Source: Helicobacteraceae bacterium
GTDB lineage: Bacteria; Campylobacterota; Campylobacteria; Campylobacterales; SZUA-545
Direction: 5' to 3'
DNA length: 14,162 nt
NCBI GenBank assembly: GCA_031276985.1
Contig: JAISMA010000161.1
Location: forward strand, 1 to 14,162
Below the pieces are notes generated by a model, which was given only the letters and a program-made list of their open reading frames with translations, had not been told where the DNA came from and did not search any database. Positions 1 through 7,108 of this stretch are shown here, in pieces. Each line of letters opens with the position of its first letter. The first letter of the stretch is position 1. The translations under genes and the position numbers were made by a program.

Positions 1-192
1 TATTGGTGGAAAGGCGCGATTGAAACCGCCGACGAATGGCTGATAATCATAAAAACCATGCCCGAAAAGATCGCGGCGATCGAGGAGTTTTTCGCGCAAA
101 ACCACCCGTACGAAACGCCGGAACTCATCTTCACGGAATGCGCGGCGAGCGCGGCTTACGCAACATGGGTGAAAACCAGCCTCGCTCCTTAA
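1..192 (+). CDS. cutA: CutA divalent-cation tolerance protein, 3' part
   Basis: This reading frame enters from the left edge and ends at TAA 190-192, leaving 63 visible residues. They start with YWWKG, continue with an IETADEWLIIIKT stretch and contain HPYETPEL, which are the hallmark segments of the C-terminal two thirds of CutA1. The family forms small trimers of about 105-110 residues that resemble PII signalling proteins; it is linked to copper and other divalent-cation tolerance, though its precise role is unsettled. The start lies outside the window. The gene is convergent with rpoD, and no T-rich terminator follows its stop. The family assignment is firm; a role in metal tolerance in this organism is inferred only from the family name. 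Confidence 0.93.
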   Translation, partial: YWWKGAIETADEWLIIIKTMPEKIAAIEEFFAQNHPYETPELIFTECAASAAYATWVKTSLAP

Positions 193-446
193 ACAGCGTT
201 CTTTTTGCCCGCTAAATTCCCGCCCGCGCCAAAAAAAACAAACATCCACAAATTCGCCCCGCATTATCCCGCGACGCCCCGCGTCATTTTCGCAAAATCG
301 CAAATCTATTTCTTGAACGATCGCGAGTCAATCGCCGTTTGCGTAAAACTCGTCGTCTTTAGGTTATCGCAACGCGATTATGCGCGTTGATTTGCGATCG
401 GCGCAATTACCGCGCAGATCGCAATGTATCAAAATAACTCTAAATG
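193..446. other. Intergenic region between convergent cutA and rpoD
   Basis: These 254 bases hold no gene I can support. A 61-codon frame at 205-390 has no ribosome binding site and no recognisable protein features. The right half is rich in GATCGC-type words and contains the stem-loop at 392-424. The left half has an A-run near 232-239 but no hairpin followed by a T-run. Confidence 0.6.
392..424. terminator. Stem-loop downstream of rpoD, possible bidirectional terminator
   Basis: TTGCGATC (392-399) is perfectly complementary to GATCGCAA (417-424). After one G-A mismatch, four more GC pairs close a 7-base loop at 405-411. The stem begins 22 bases past the rpoD stop and lies between two converging genes, which suits a termination or mRNA 3'-end role. 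Neither strand has a T-run after the stem, so it is not a canonical intrinsic terminator. It could instead be a chance product of the GATCGC-rich composition. Confidence 0.35.
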
Positions 447-2318
447 CTATAACGCGCTTCCGTCGATATAATTCTTAAACGGTCGCCCGACTTTTGGGTG
501 TTTAAGTTTTTTAATGGCGCTTGCCTCGATTTGTCTAACGCGCTCTCGCGTAACGTTAAGCACTTTTGCGATCTCTTCTAAGGTGCGATCGCTTTCGTCT
601 TCCATTAAACCAAAACGCATGGATATAACGACTCTTTCGCGATCGTTTAACTGATCCAAGAGCGTGGCGACCTGCGCTTTTAGATCGTCTTTCAAAACCC
701 AATCCATCGGATTTTCCGACTGCTCGTCTTCGATAAAATCTCCGAATTTTCCATCGTCGTCCGCGCCCACCGGAGCTTCCAAACTAATTGGCTCTTTGGT
801 TATCTTAATCACCGCCTTGATTTTTTCCACGCTTAAGCCGACCTCTTGAGCGATAGTCGTTTCGTCTGGTTCTCTGCCGTAATCTTGCACAAATTTACGC
901 GAGGTTTTATTGATTCTGTTGATCGTTTCGATCATATGAATTGGAATGCGAATTGTGCGCGCTTGATCGGCGATTGCGCGGCTTATCGCTTGTCTAATCC
1001 ACCACGTCGCGTATGTCGAGAATTTAAAACCGCGCTTGTATTCAAACTTATCAACCGCTTTCATCAGCCCGATATTGCCCTCTTGTATAAGATCCAAAAA
1101 CGGCAAACCGCGATTGGTATAGCGCTTGGCGATCGACACGACAAGACGCAGATTTGATTTCGACATTCTCACCTTCGCCGCGTCGCTTATTCTCTTGCCT
1201 CGCTTGATTTGTTCCAGTATGGATTTTAGCCCCTCTTCGTCCAAATTAAACTGCGCTTTTCCAGCCTCTTTTGTCCATATCAGTTTTTTAATATCCATAT
1301 AGGTATTAACCATGGTGGCTTCAGGCACGATCGAGGCGATTTCGTCTTTGCTCATATTCGCGATCTTTTTCAAAAGCTGTTGGTGCAAAATACGGTGATT
1401 GTCGTTAAACATCGGCAGACGATGTTCCAGCTTCTTAAGATCGCGCGCGAAATGCGCCTCGCTTTTCAAACTTGTTTCCATAGCTCTGACAAGCTCGTTA
1501 ATCAGCTTGCTAGTCGGACCAAGCTCCAGCAATTTTTCTTTAACCGCGTTTTTCTTAAACGCGCTCATAAGAAAAGCTAACGTTCTTGCCGTCTCATCCT
1601 CTTGCAAAAAACTTTCTTTGCGATTGGTTTTTTCCCACTCTTTTTTCGCCTTTTCTAAAGCGTCGAAACTTTCAAGCACTTTATCCACGCGCTTGTTGTC
1701 TTTTTTATTAGCGGGTTTTTCGCTAGGCTCTTCGCCTTCAAGTCTTTCTTCCGATTCGCTTTCGCTCTCTTCTTCTAGCGAATCGTCGTCGTCGTCGAAA
1801 CTTTTGAATAACTCTTTTACGCGCCGCTCGCGATTGATAAGCGCCTCTTTATAATCAAGAATAAATTCAAGCAAATACGACACTGAGCAAACCGCGTCGA
1901 TAATCATATCTTCGCCGTTTTTTATTTGCTTTGATATTTCAATCTCTTCGTCTTTTGTTAGTAGCGCGATCTGCCCCATTTCGCGCAGATACATTCGCAC
2001 GGGCGAATCGGATCGACTCCACTCCAGCAACTCGCGCTCTTTTATGAGATCGATCTCGTCTTCGCGCCCTTTTTCCTGAAGTTTTTTTAACTTTTCTTGA
2101 CGGCGTTTTGCGTCTTGACGATTTTTATGTCCCACGACCTCCGCGTTGGTCAAAAGCGAAACTTTGTATTTTTGCGCGTATTCCAAAACCTTTTTGGCTA
2201 ACGCGGCGTTTGGCTGTTTTGGGATTACTCTTGCGATCTGCTCGTATGTTACCATCGCGCCTTTGTTGCTTTCAAAAACCTCTTTGAGCGGCTCGCTTTT
2301 TGTTTTCTTTTCTGACAT
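447..2318 (-). CDS. rpoD: RNA polymerase primary sigma factor RpoD (sigma-70)
   Basis: RpoD directs RNA polymerase to housekeeping promoters. Residue numbers follow the ATG start. Region 1.1-like sequence fills the N-terminus. Region 1.2 (SPVRMYLREMGQIALLT) lies near 105-121. An acidic/serine-rich stretch near 175-197 lies in the non-conserved insert. Region 2 with the -10 and melting helix (YATWWIRQAISRAIADQART) is near 436-455, region 3 near 460-520, and region 4 with the helix-turn-helix (TLEEIAKVLNVTRERVRQIE) near 579-598. The 623 residues fit Campylobacterota RpoD. A TTG codon lies directly before the ATG. I prefer the ATG at 2316-2318 because AAAGGAGA (2323-2330) sits at normal distance from it and too close to the TTG. 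The gene is monocistronic in this window and diverges from the membrane-protein gene at 2504. Confidence 0.98.
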   Translation of the reverse strand: MSEKKTKSEPLKEVFESNKGAMVTYEQIARVIPKQPNAALAKKVLEYAQKYKVSLLTNAEVVGHKNRQDAKRRQEKLKKLQEKGREDEIDLIKERELLEWSRSDSPVRMYLREMGQIALLTKDEEIEISKQIKNGEDMIIDAVCSVSYLLEFILDYKEALINRERRVKELFKSFDDDDDSLEEESESESEERLEGEEPSEKPANKKDNKRVDKVLESFDALEKAKKEWEKTNRKESFLQEDETARTLAFLMSAFKKNAVKEKLLELGPTSKLINELVRAMETSLKSEAHFARDLKKLEHRLPMFNDNHRILHQQLLKKIANMSKDEIASIVPEATMVNTYMDIKKLIWTKEAGKAQFNLDEEGLKSILEQIKRGKRISDAAKVRMSKSNLRLVVSIAKRYTNRGLPFLDLIQEGNIGLMKAVDKFEYKRGFKFSTYATWWIRQAISRAIADQARTIRIPIHMIETINRINKTSRKFVQDYGREPDETTIAQEVGLSVEKIKAVIKITKEPISLEAPVGADDDGKFGDFIEDEQSENPMDWVLKDDLKAQVATLLDQLNDRERVVISMRFGLMEDESDRTLEEIAKVLNVTRERVRQIEASAIKKLKHPKVGRPFKNYIDGSAL

Positions 2319-2382
2319 CAAGTCTCCTTTGCAACGATTTGGGAAATTTTCGAATTTGTTGATTTTTTTTGCGTCCGCATAT

Positions 2383-2388
2383 ATTATA
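2383..2388 (-). promoter_or_regulatory. rpoD promoter, -10 element
   Basis: On the minus strand this is a perfect TATAAT, which would place the transcript start about 58 bases before the rpoD ATG. No good TTGACA-like -35 lies 16-18 bases upstream, which is common in Campylobacterota promoters. The perfect hexamer and its position make it the best candidate for the rpoD promoter. Confidence 0.65.
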
Positions 2389-2389
2389 C

Positions 2390-2407
2390 CGAGATTTTGC
2401 TATCTCG
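2390..2407. promoter_or_regulatory. Inverted repeat in the rpoD promoter spacer
   Basis: CGAGAT (2390-2395) and ATCTCG (2402-2407) form a perfect 6-base inverted repeat with a 6-base spacer. It lies immediately upstream of the rpoD -10 hexamer, where a bound protein would block polymerase. No known regulator is recognised from the sequence, so an operator role is inferred from position only. Confidence 0.3.
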
Positions 2408-2503
2408 TCGCCAAAACTAAGTCAAAACGCATTTTAAGCTTTATTAAAGGTTTTGATCGAATCGCTACGAAACAGCCTGAATAAGCAAATATCAAGTAAA
2501 ATC

Positions 2504-3211
2504 ATGAACATGACAAAAAAGCGCAAGATTTTAATCGCTATCGCCGCGATCTTAGCCGCGTCGCTGATATATATTGCTTGCGATCTGCTTGCGCCGCATT
2601 TTTGGCTTGGGTCGTTTTCAAGCGCTCAAATCGACGGGTTTGTCTGCGAAACCGAAACGAAAGTTATAAGCCAAAGCGAACGCAATCGCATAGAAAAAAG
2701 AGCGAAAAACCTAAACCGCGCCTTGAAAAACGCAATCGGGCTTTACGCAAGCTGGGGCGGACACGCTTGGTATAGCGTGGATTTTGGCGAAGTTAGACCA
2801 GAAAAACTTTATCGGCTTCAGAAATTATTAACAATCGAGGATTGGGAGATTTTGGCGCAAATGTATATCGACAAGCGAGAACATTACGAGATTATTCATT
2901 CGCTTTTTGCCGTAAACGGCGAAAGAGCGATCGCTATTTTGGAATGCAAAGTAAATAATAACGAATTAGTCGAACGCGAAAAAACGCGACTATTTAACGA
3001 TCTAGAAGAGATAAAAACGTTATCTGAATCGACTAGATTTATATACGAATATCAACCAGCAAACAATAGTTATATTCAAGCGCTTATGATTGCCACTTTT
3101 ATGTTAATAATTTTAGCGATTATTTTAGCGCCCATAGGCGTTTTTGTCGCGTTGGTTATAAAGATTATAGAAGGCGTTAAATATCTTGCCAATAAAAAGA
3201 AACGACAATAA
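2504..3211 (+). CDS. Putative membrane protein of unknown function
   Basis: I do not recognise this protein. From the ATG at 2504 it has 235 residues: a basic N-terminus (KKRK), a hydrophobic segment at about 9-29, a hydrophilic charged middle of about 160 residues, a long hydrophobic stretch at about 191-222 that could be one or two membrane passes, and a KKKRQ tail. With the N-terminus inside, the middle part would face the periplasm if the C-terminal helix crosses once. An in-frame TTG at 2453 would add 17 residues, but the ATG start puts the membrane anchor where expected. The ribosome binding site is weak. Third codon positions are visibly more AT-rich than in the flanking genes, especially 2941-3110, suggesting different ancestry or weak selection. 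It stands alone, divergent from rpoD and convergent with pflB. Confidence 0.7.
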   Translation: MNMTKKRKILIAIAAILAASLIYIACDLLAPHFWLGSFSSAQIDGFVCETETKVISQSERNRIEKRAKNLNRALKNAIGLYASWGGHAWYSVDFGEVRPEKLYRLQKLLTIEDWEILAQMYIDKREHYEIIHSLFAVNGERAIAILECKVNNNELVEREKTRLFNDLEEIKTLSESTRFIYEYQPANNSYIQALMIATFMLIILAIILAPIGVFVALVIKIIEGVKYLANKKKRQ

Positions 3212-3412
3212 ATTCAAAGCGGTATTAGCAGTTGCGAGAGCATCGGATTCAAGCGCTAGTTTGGGAGGCGATGATAGCGAAAGCGACGGAAGGCGCGATC
3301 GTTTCGCGATCAATCGCGTATCGCAATTGAGCGTTAGCGGCGACCGCGATTGTTTTGCGATTGATTATTGTCGATCGCTAGTAAATAATTTATTCGTTTA
3401 ATCATAGATGCG
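3212..3412. other. GATC-rich intergenic region between convergent genes
   Basis: About 200 bases without a supported gene. A 71-codon frame at 3186-3401 overlaps the end of the membrane-protein gene, lacks a ribosome binding site and has skewed composition, so I treat it as non-coding. The region contains overlapping inverted repeats: CGCGAT/ATCGCG within 3305-3318, and CAATCGCG (3311-3318) against CGCGATTG (3345-3352). An AT-rich stretch at 3381-3395 follows. No hairpin with an adjacent T-run was found for either gene. Confidence 0.5.
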
Positions 3413-5836
3413 TCATTGCTTGTCATTAGGGCGATCGAGGCGTTCGGGATCGTCAAAGCGGCGGATTTCAAAGTCGAAAAATCGGCTTTCGTATTGGTTT
3501 GCGCCAATCTGCGAATACTCCAAAGACGCGCCTTTGGCGTTGCCTATCTCCTGATATAAAAGTCCCAGCGCGTAGCGAATTTCTTGGTTTTTCGGATCGG
3601 CGTTTTTGGCGATCTGTAAAAGCGCGATCGCGTTTTCCTTATGTCCCGCGCCGATCGAGGCGATCGCGCCGTAAAGCAACGTGTCCGCGTCTTTAACGCC
3701 AAGCTCGTCTATCAGCGCGTTGCTAAGCGCGTAAGCCTCCTCGAAATTTTGTAGATAAACGTTAATCGCGATCAGCGCCTGCAAAAGCGTTCTAGGCTCG
3801 TTTTTCTCGACGGCGAGTTGTTGTTGCAAAAGTTCGCGCGCGCTTTCAAGATTACCCGTTATCAAACTTAGCTTGACGTAGAGATCGCGCGCGATCGGCG
3901 CGCCGTAGTAGAGCGAATCGAAGTTAAGATCGCGCCGTTGCATAAACTTTTGCGCCTCGAAAGCAAATTGGCGCATGGATTTGCCCTTGTTTGCGGCGTA
4001 CAGCTCGAATATGCCCGAAAGCAGATCGTTTGGATAGAGCTTGACAAGCCTGTCCGCCGCGCTTTTAAGCGCCTCGATTCTATTGGTCTGATCGGCGGAG
4101 AATATATCCAAAAGAATGTATTGCGCCAAAACCTCTTGCTTTTCCAACTCAAGCCATCGCGCCGTAGCCTGAAAGTTTCCGTCGTGAAAACTTAGCAAAG
4201 CGCGCCAAAACGCGGCGCGTTCGTCGTTGCGATCGTTAAGCGCCGCCGTAAGCTCGCCGATCAAACGGCTTTCGTCGACTTTCGTAAAAGACGACAAAAC
4301 GGCGGCATAAACGCCCGCCTCGACGTTTTTGGGATTTAGATAATAGGCTCTGCGAAAGTGCGAATAGGCTTCGGGGAAGCGTCCGAGTTGCGCGTATGAG
4401 AGCGCGAGGTTATACTCCAAAGAGTCGCTGTTTTTGAATTCGCTTTCGGCTTGCGCCAACGCTTGATTAGCCAAAATCAGGCGGTTGTTGATCGCCAGCT
4501 TGATCGCCGCGCTCATTCTCGCGCCCGCGCCCGCGAAAACTCGGCTTTGCTCCAAAAACGCCGCCGCCTCGTCGATTTCGCCGCCGCTTAGCGCGATCTG
4601 CCCTTTGCGTATGTGCGTAACGCTTTTGTCGGGATCAATCATCATATATGGCGCGTAGGTGAATAGCGCCTGCAAAAAAACTTTCTCGTCAATCAACAGC
4701 CGTTGCGAAAAATAGTTTTGCGCCTCGACAATATCAAACAGGCGATCTTTTAGCTTGACTTTGATTGGATAATAAAACGGCTCGCGCTCTTGCTTCAACG
4801 TCTCGTCGATAAGCGACGAAGCCTCCTTGAAAAATCCGCTTTTTAGATAAACAAGTATAAGCGCGGCGCGGGATTTGTTTTGATCTACATCCGCGTTTAT
4901 CGCCTTTGAAAGCCTATCGGCGGCAAGCGACCATTCGCCAATCCTCGCGTATAGCAATCCAAGCGTCAATAGGTTTTCTTGCTTATCGATTTGCTCCAGC
5001 GTCTCGATTGATCCCGACGCGTCGCCAAACATCAGCCGCATTTTCGCCAAAATCAGGTTTTGCCCTTGATCCAAATAGTCGATCGACGGCGTAGCCGCGC
5101 CAATCAGCGCCTCAAACGGACGATTGTCGTAATAGTTTATCAGCGTGAAATAATAGGCGTAAAGCGGCGCGGTGGATTCGTTTTTCAGGTTTTCTTTGGC
5201 GATCGCGACGAAACGGCGAAAAAGCGGCTCGTCGCCTAGCTTTAGCGCGCAAACTGCCGCGTTGATAGCGCCCGGCGTTTTATGCGAATCGCCCGCGATA
5301 TACGGCTCGAAAACCTCGATCGCGCCGCCGTAGTCGCCGTTTTTCATTCGCGCCACGCCAAGATTGTACAGCGAGAGCGATTCGCTAAAAACGGAGATTC
5401 GCTCGTATATGTCCAGCGCTTCCACAAGCGATCCCTCTTCATAGAGCATAGCCGCTTTGGTCAGCATCCCCTCAAGCGTCGAGGAGTCGCGGTTAATGGC
5501 GATTAGCTCGCGATCGTCTTTGGAAGCGGCGATCGCCTCGCTCGCCCTGAACGGTTTAGGTTGATAAACGGTCTCTTTGGATACGCCAAACGCCAGCGCC
5601 AAAACGCCAAAAACGATCAACATCGCCAAAATCAACGCGCCGCCCCATACGACGGGCTTTTTCGCCGCCGCTTCGATCTTGCTTACCGCGTCGTTAAGTT
5701 TGTCGCTTAAGCGCGGTTTTGGCGGCGCGATCGGTTGCGAAGACTCGGCGTTTTCGTCCGATTTGTCCGCGTCTTCGGGCTTTAGAACGTAAACTTCCGC
5801 GTTTTCGTCCGCGCTTGAACGCGTATCATCCGCCAA
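3413..5836 (-). CDS. pflB: TPR-rich flagellar motor scaffold, PflB-like
   Basis: This 807-residue protein has an acidic cytoplasmic N-terminus (1-60), one membrane segment at about 62-84 (VVWGGALILAMLIVFGV), and then a large periplasmic region of repeated helical TPR-like units, for example near 121-149, 155-181 and a run such as SLEYNLALSYAQLGRFPEAYSHFRRAYYLNPKN in the middle. That architecture, the length and the position directly after serS match PflB of Campylobacter jejuni and its Helicobacter counterpart, which with PflA builds motor disk and cage structures needed to place stator units. The start is TTG at 5834-5836, preceded by a GGAG at 5844-5847 inside the last codons of serS; only 3 bases separate the serS stop from this start, so translation is probably coupled. 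TPR sequences diverge quickly, so the name rests on architecture plus gene order rather than motif identity. Confidence 0.78.
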   Translation of the reverse strand: MADDTRSSADENAEVYVLKPEDADKSDENAESSQPIAPPKPRLSDKLNDAVSKIEAAAKKPVVWGGALILAMLIVFGVLALAFGVSKETVYQPKPFRASEAIAASKDDRELIAINRDSSTLEGMLTKAAMLYEEGSLVEALDIYERISVFSESLSLYNLGVARMKNGDYGGAIEVFEPYIAGDSHKTPGAINAAVCALKLGDEPLFRRFVAIAKENLKNESTAPLYAYYFTLINYYDNRPFEALIGAATPSIDYLDQGQNLILAKMRLMFGDASGSIETLEQIDKQENLLTLGLLYARIGEWSLAADRLSKAINADVDQNKSRAALILVYLKSGFFKEASSLIDETLKQEREPFYYPIKVKLKDRLFDIVEAQNYFSQRLLIDEKVFLQALFTYAPYMMIDPDKSVTHIRKGQIALSGGEIDEAAAFLEQSRVFAGAGARMSAAIKLAINNRLILANQALAQAESEFKNSDSLEYNLALSYAQLGRFPEAYSHFRRAYYLNPKNVEAGVYAAVLSSFTKVDESRLIGELTAALNDRNDERAAFWRALLSFHDGNFQATARWLELEKQEVLAQYILLDIFSADQTNRIEALKSAADRLVKLYPNDLLSGIFELYAANKGKSMRQFAFEAQKFMQRRDLNFDSLYYGAPIARDLYVKLSLITGNLESARELLQQQLAVEKNEPRTLLQALIAINVYLQNFEEAYALSNALIDELGVKDADTLLYGAIASIGAGHKENAIALLQIAKNADPKNQEIRYALGLLYQEIGNAKGASLEYSQIGANQYESRFFDFEIRRFDDPERLDRPNDKQ

Positions 5837-5839
5837 GTT

Positions 5840-7108
5840 TTAACTCCGTTTAAGATATGGCTCAAGCGCTTTTGGAACGCTGATCTCGCCGTTTTCCGTC
5901 TGATGATTTTCCAAGATCGCGATTAGCGTTCGTCCAACGGCTAGGCTCGATCCGTTCAAAGCGTGAACCAGCCTATTGGTTTTGGCGCTTTTGTAGCGGA
6001 TTTTGGCTCGGCGCGATTGGAAGTCGCGCGTGTTGCTGATTGAGCTTATCTCGCGGTATCTGCCTTCGCTTGGAATCCAAACTTCCAAATCGATCGTTTT
6101 GGCCGCGCTAAATCCCATATCGCCCGCGCACAACGCAACGAGGCGGTGCGGCAGTTCCAAGCTAGTTAGCAGATCGCTAGCGCACGCGATCATCTCCTCG
6201 AATGTCCGTTCGCTCTCGTCAGGCTTGACTAGCGCCACAAGCTCTACTTTGTCGAATTGATGTTGGCGCATCATTCCTCGCGTGTCTCTGCCCGCGCTTC
6301 CCGCCTCTTTGCGAAAGCAAAGCGTGTGCGCCGTGAGTTTGATCGGCAACCGCTCTTCGGGGATAATCTCGTCGTAAAAAAGATTGACAAGCGGCACTTC
6401 GGCGGTCGGCGCTAAAAAAAGATCGTTTTCGGTTCGCTCGCTTGTTTCGGCAAGATACAGATCGGCTTCAAATTTTGGCAGTTGCGCCGTGCCGATAAGC
6501 GATCGGCGATTAACCAAAATCGGTAGCCACGCCTCCTCGAACCCCCGCGATTCGTTGAAGTCGATCATATAGGCAATCAGCGCGCGCTCCAATTTCGCGG
6601 CAAAACCGCGCATAACGGCGAATCTGCCGCCCGCGATTTTGGCGGCGCGCTCAAAATCAAGCCAGCCGCGCTCCACGCCGAGATCGTAATGCGCTTTTGG
6701 TTTGAAATCAAAAACGCGCGGCGTTAGCACCTTTTTTAACTCCACGTTGTCGCTTTCGTCTTTGCCGTCGGGCACGTCCAGATCGGGCGGATTTGGCAGA
6801 TTAAGCGCGTAGATTTCCAGCTCGCCTTCAGCCGATCGCAGCAGATCGGTTAGCGCCGCGATCTCGCCTTTATTCGCGGCGACTTGCGCGCTAAGTTCCG
6901 AGGCGTCCGCGCCGCTTTTTTTAAGCTCGCCGAAAGTTTTGCTTAGGCGGTTTTGCAACGCCTGTTTTTCTTCAAGCTCCCTTCTTAAGCGCTTGGCTTC
7001 GCGCGCTTTGGCTTTTAGCGACTCCAGCAACGCCTCGTCTATTCGCTTGCGTCCGATTTGGGCGCTAAAGGCTTCGTAATCTTGCTCAAGACGTTTAAGA
7101 TCGATCAT
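5840..7108 (-). CDS. serS: Seryl-tRNA synthetase
   Basis: SerRS charges tRNA-Ser (and the selenocysteine tRNA where present) with serine in the cytoplasm. The 422 residues show the family layout: an N-terminal antiparallel coiled-coil arm for tRNA contact at about 28-98, then a class II catalytic core. The serine-site TAE is at 235-237, motif 2 at about 265-285 begins FRKEAGSAGRDTRG, and motif 3 at about 386-403 contains GRTLIAILENHQ. The ATG at 7106-7108 has GGGAG about 9 bases upstream and lies inside the end of the preceding sensor gene, a 14-base overlap in another frame. Length and motifs are complete. Expression is probably tied to both neighbours through this overlap and the 3-base gap to pflB. 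Confidence 0.98.
   Translation of the reverse strand: MIDLKRLEQDYEAFSAQIGRKRIDEALLESLKAKAREAKRLRRELEEKQALQNRLSKTFGELKKSGADASELSAQVAANKGEIAALTDLLRSAEGELEIYALNLPNPPDLDVPDGKDESDNVELKKVLTPRVFDFKPKAHYDLGVERGWLDFERAAKIAGGRFAVMRGFAAKLERALIAYMIDFNESRGFEEAWLPILVNRRSLIGTAQLPKFEADLYLAETSERTENDLFLAPTAEVPLVNLFYDEIIPEERLPIKLTAHTLCFRKEAGSAGRDTRGMMRQHQFDKVELVALVKPDESERTFEEMIACASDLLTSLELPHRLVALCAGDMGFSAAKTIDLEVWIPSEGRYREISSISNTRDFQSRRAKIRYKSAKTNRLVHALNGSSLAVGRTLIAILENHQTENGEISVPKALEPYLKRS
5844..5848 (-). promoter_or_regulatory. Ribosome binding site for pflB inside serS
   Basis: CGGAG on the minus strand lies 7 bases before the TTG at 5836 and overlaps the final Arg-Ser codons of serS. It supports the TTG start, since no in-frame ATG lies close by, and it points to re-initiation by ribosomes finishing serS. 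Confidence 0.6.

Noticed and set aside
205..390. A 61-codon plus-strand frame after cutA
   Set aside because: No ribosome binding site, no recognisable protein and mixed low-complexity composition; a real gene cannot be supported.
1399..1854. A 151-codon plus-strand frame opposite rpoD
   Set aside because: Its serine- and leucine-rich protein is the mirror of the acidic and lysine-rich insert of RpoD. It has no independent coding evidence.
2453..2503. A TTG start giving 17 extra residues to the orphan membrane protein
   Set aside because: The extension has no clear ribosome binding site and puts a polar segment before an N-terminal membrane helix that the ATG at 2504 explains directly.
3186..3401. 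A 71-codon plus-strand frame overlapping the end of the orphan membrane-protein gene
   Set aside because: It overlaps a better-supported gene, has no ribosome binding site, and its codons simply track GATCGC-rich intergenic DNA.
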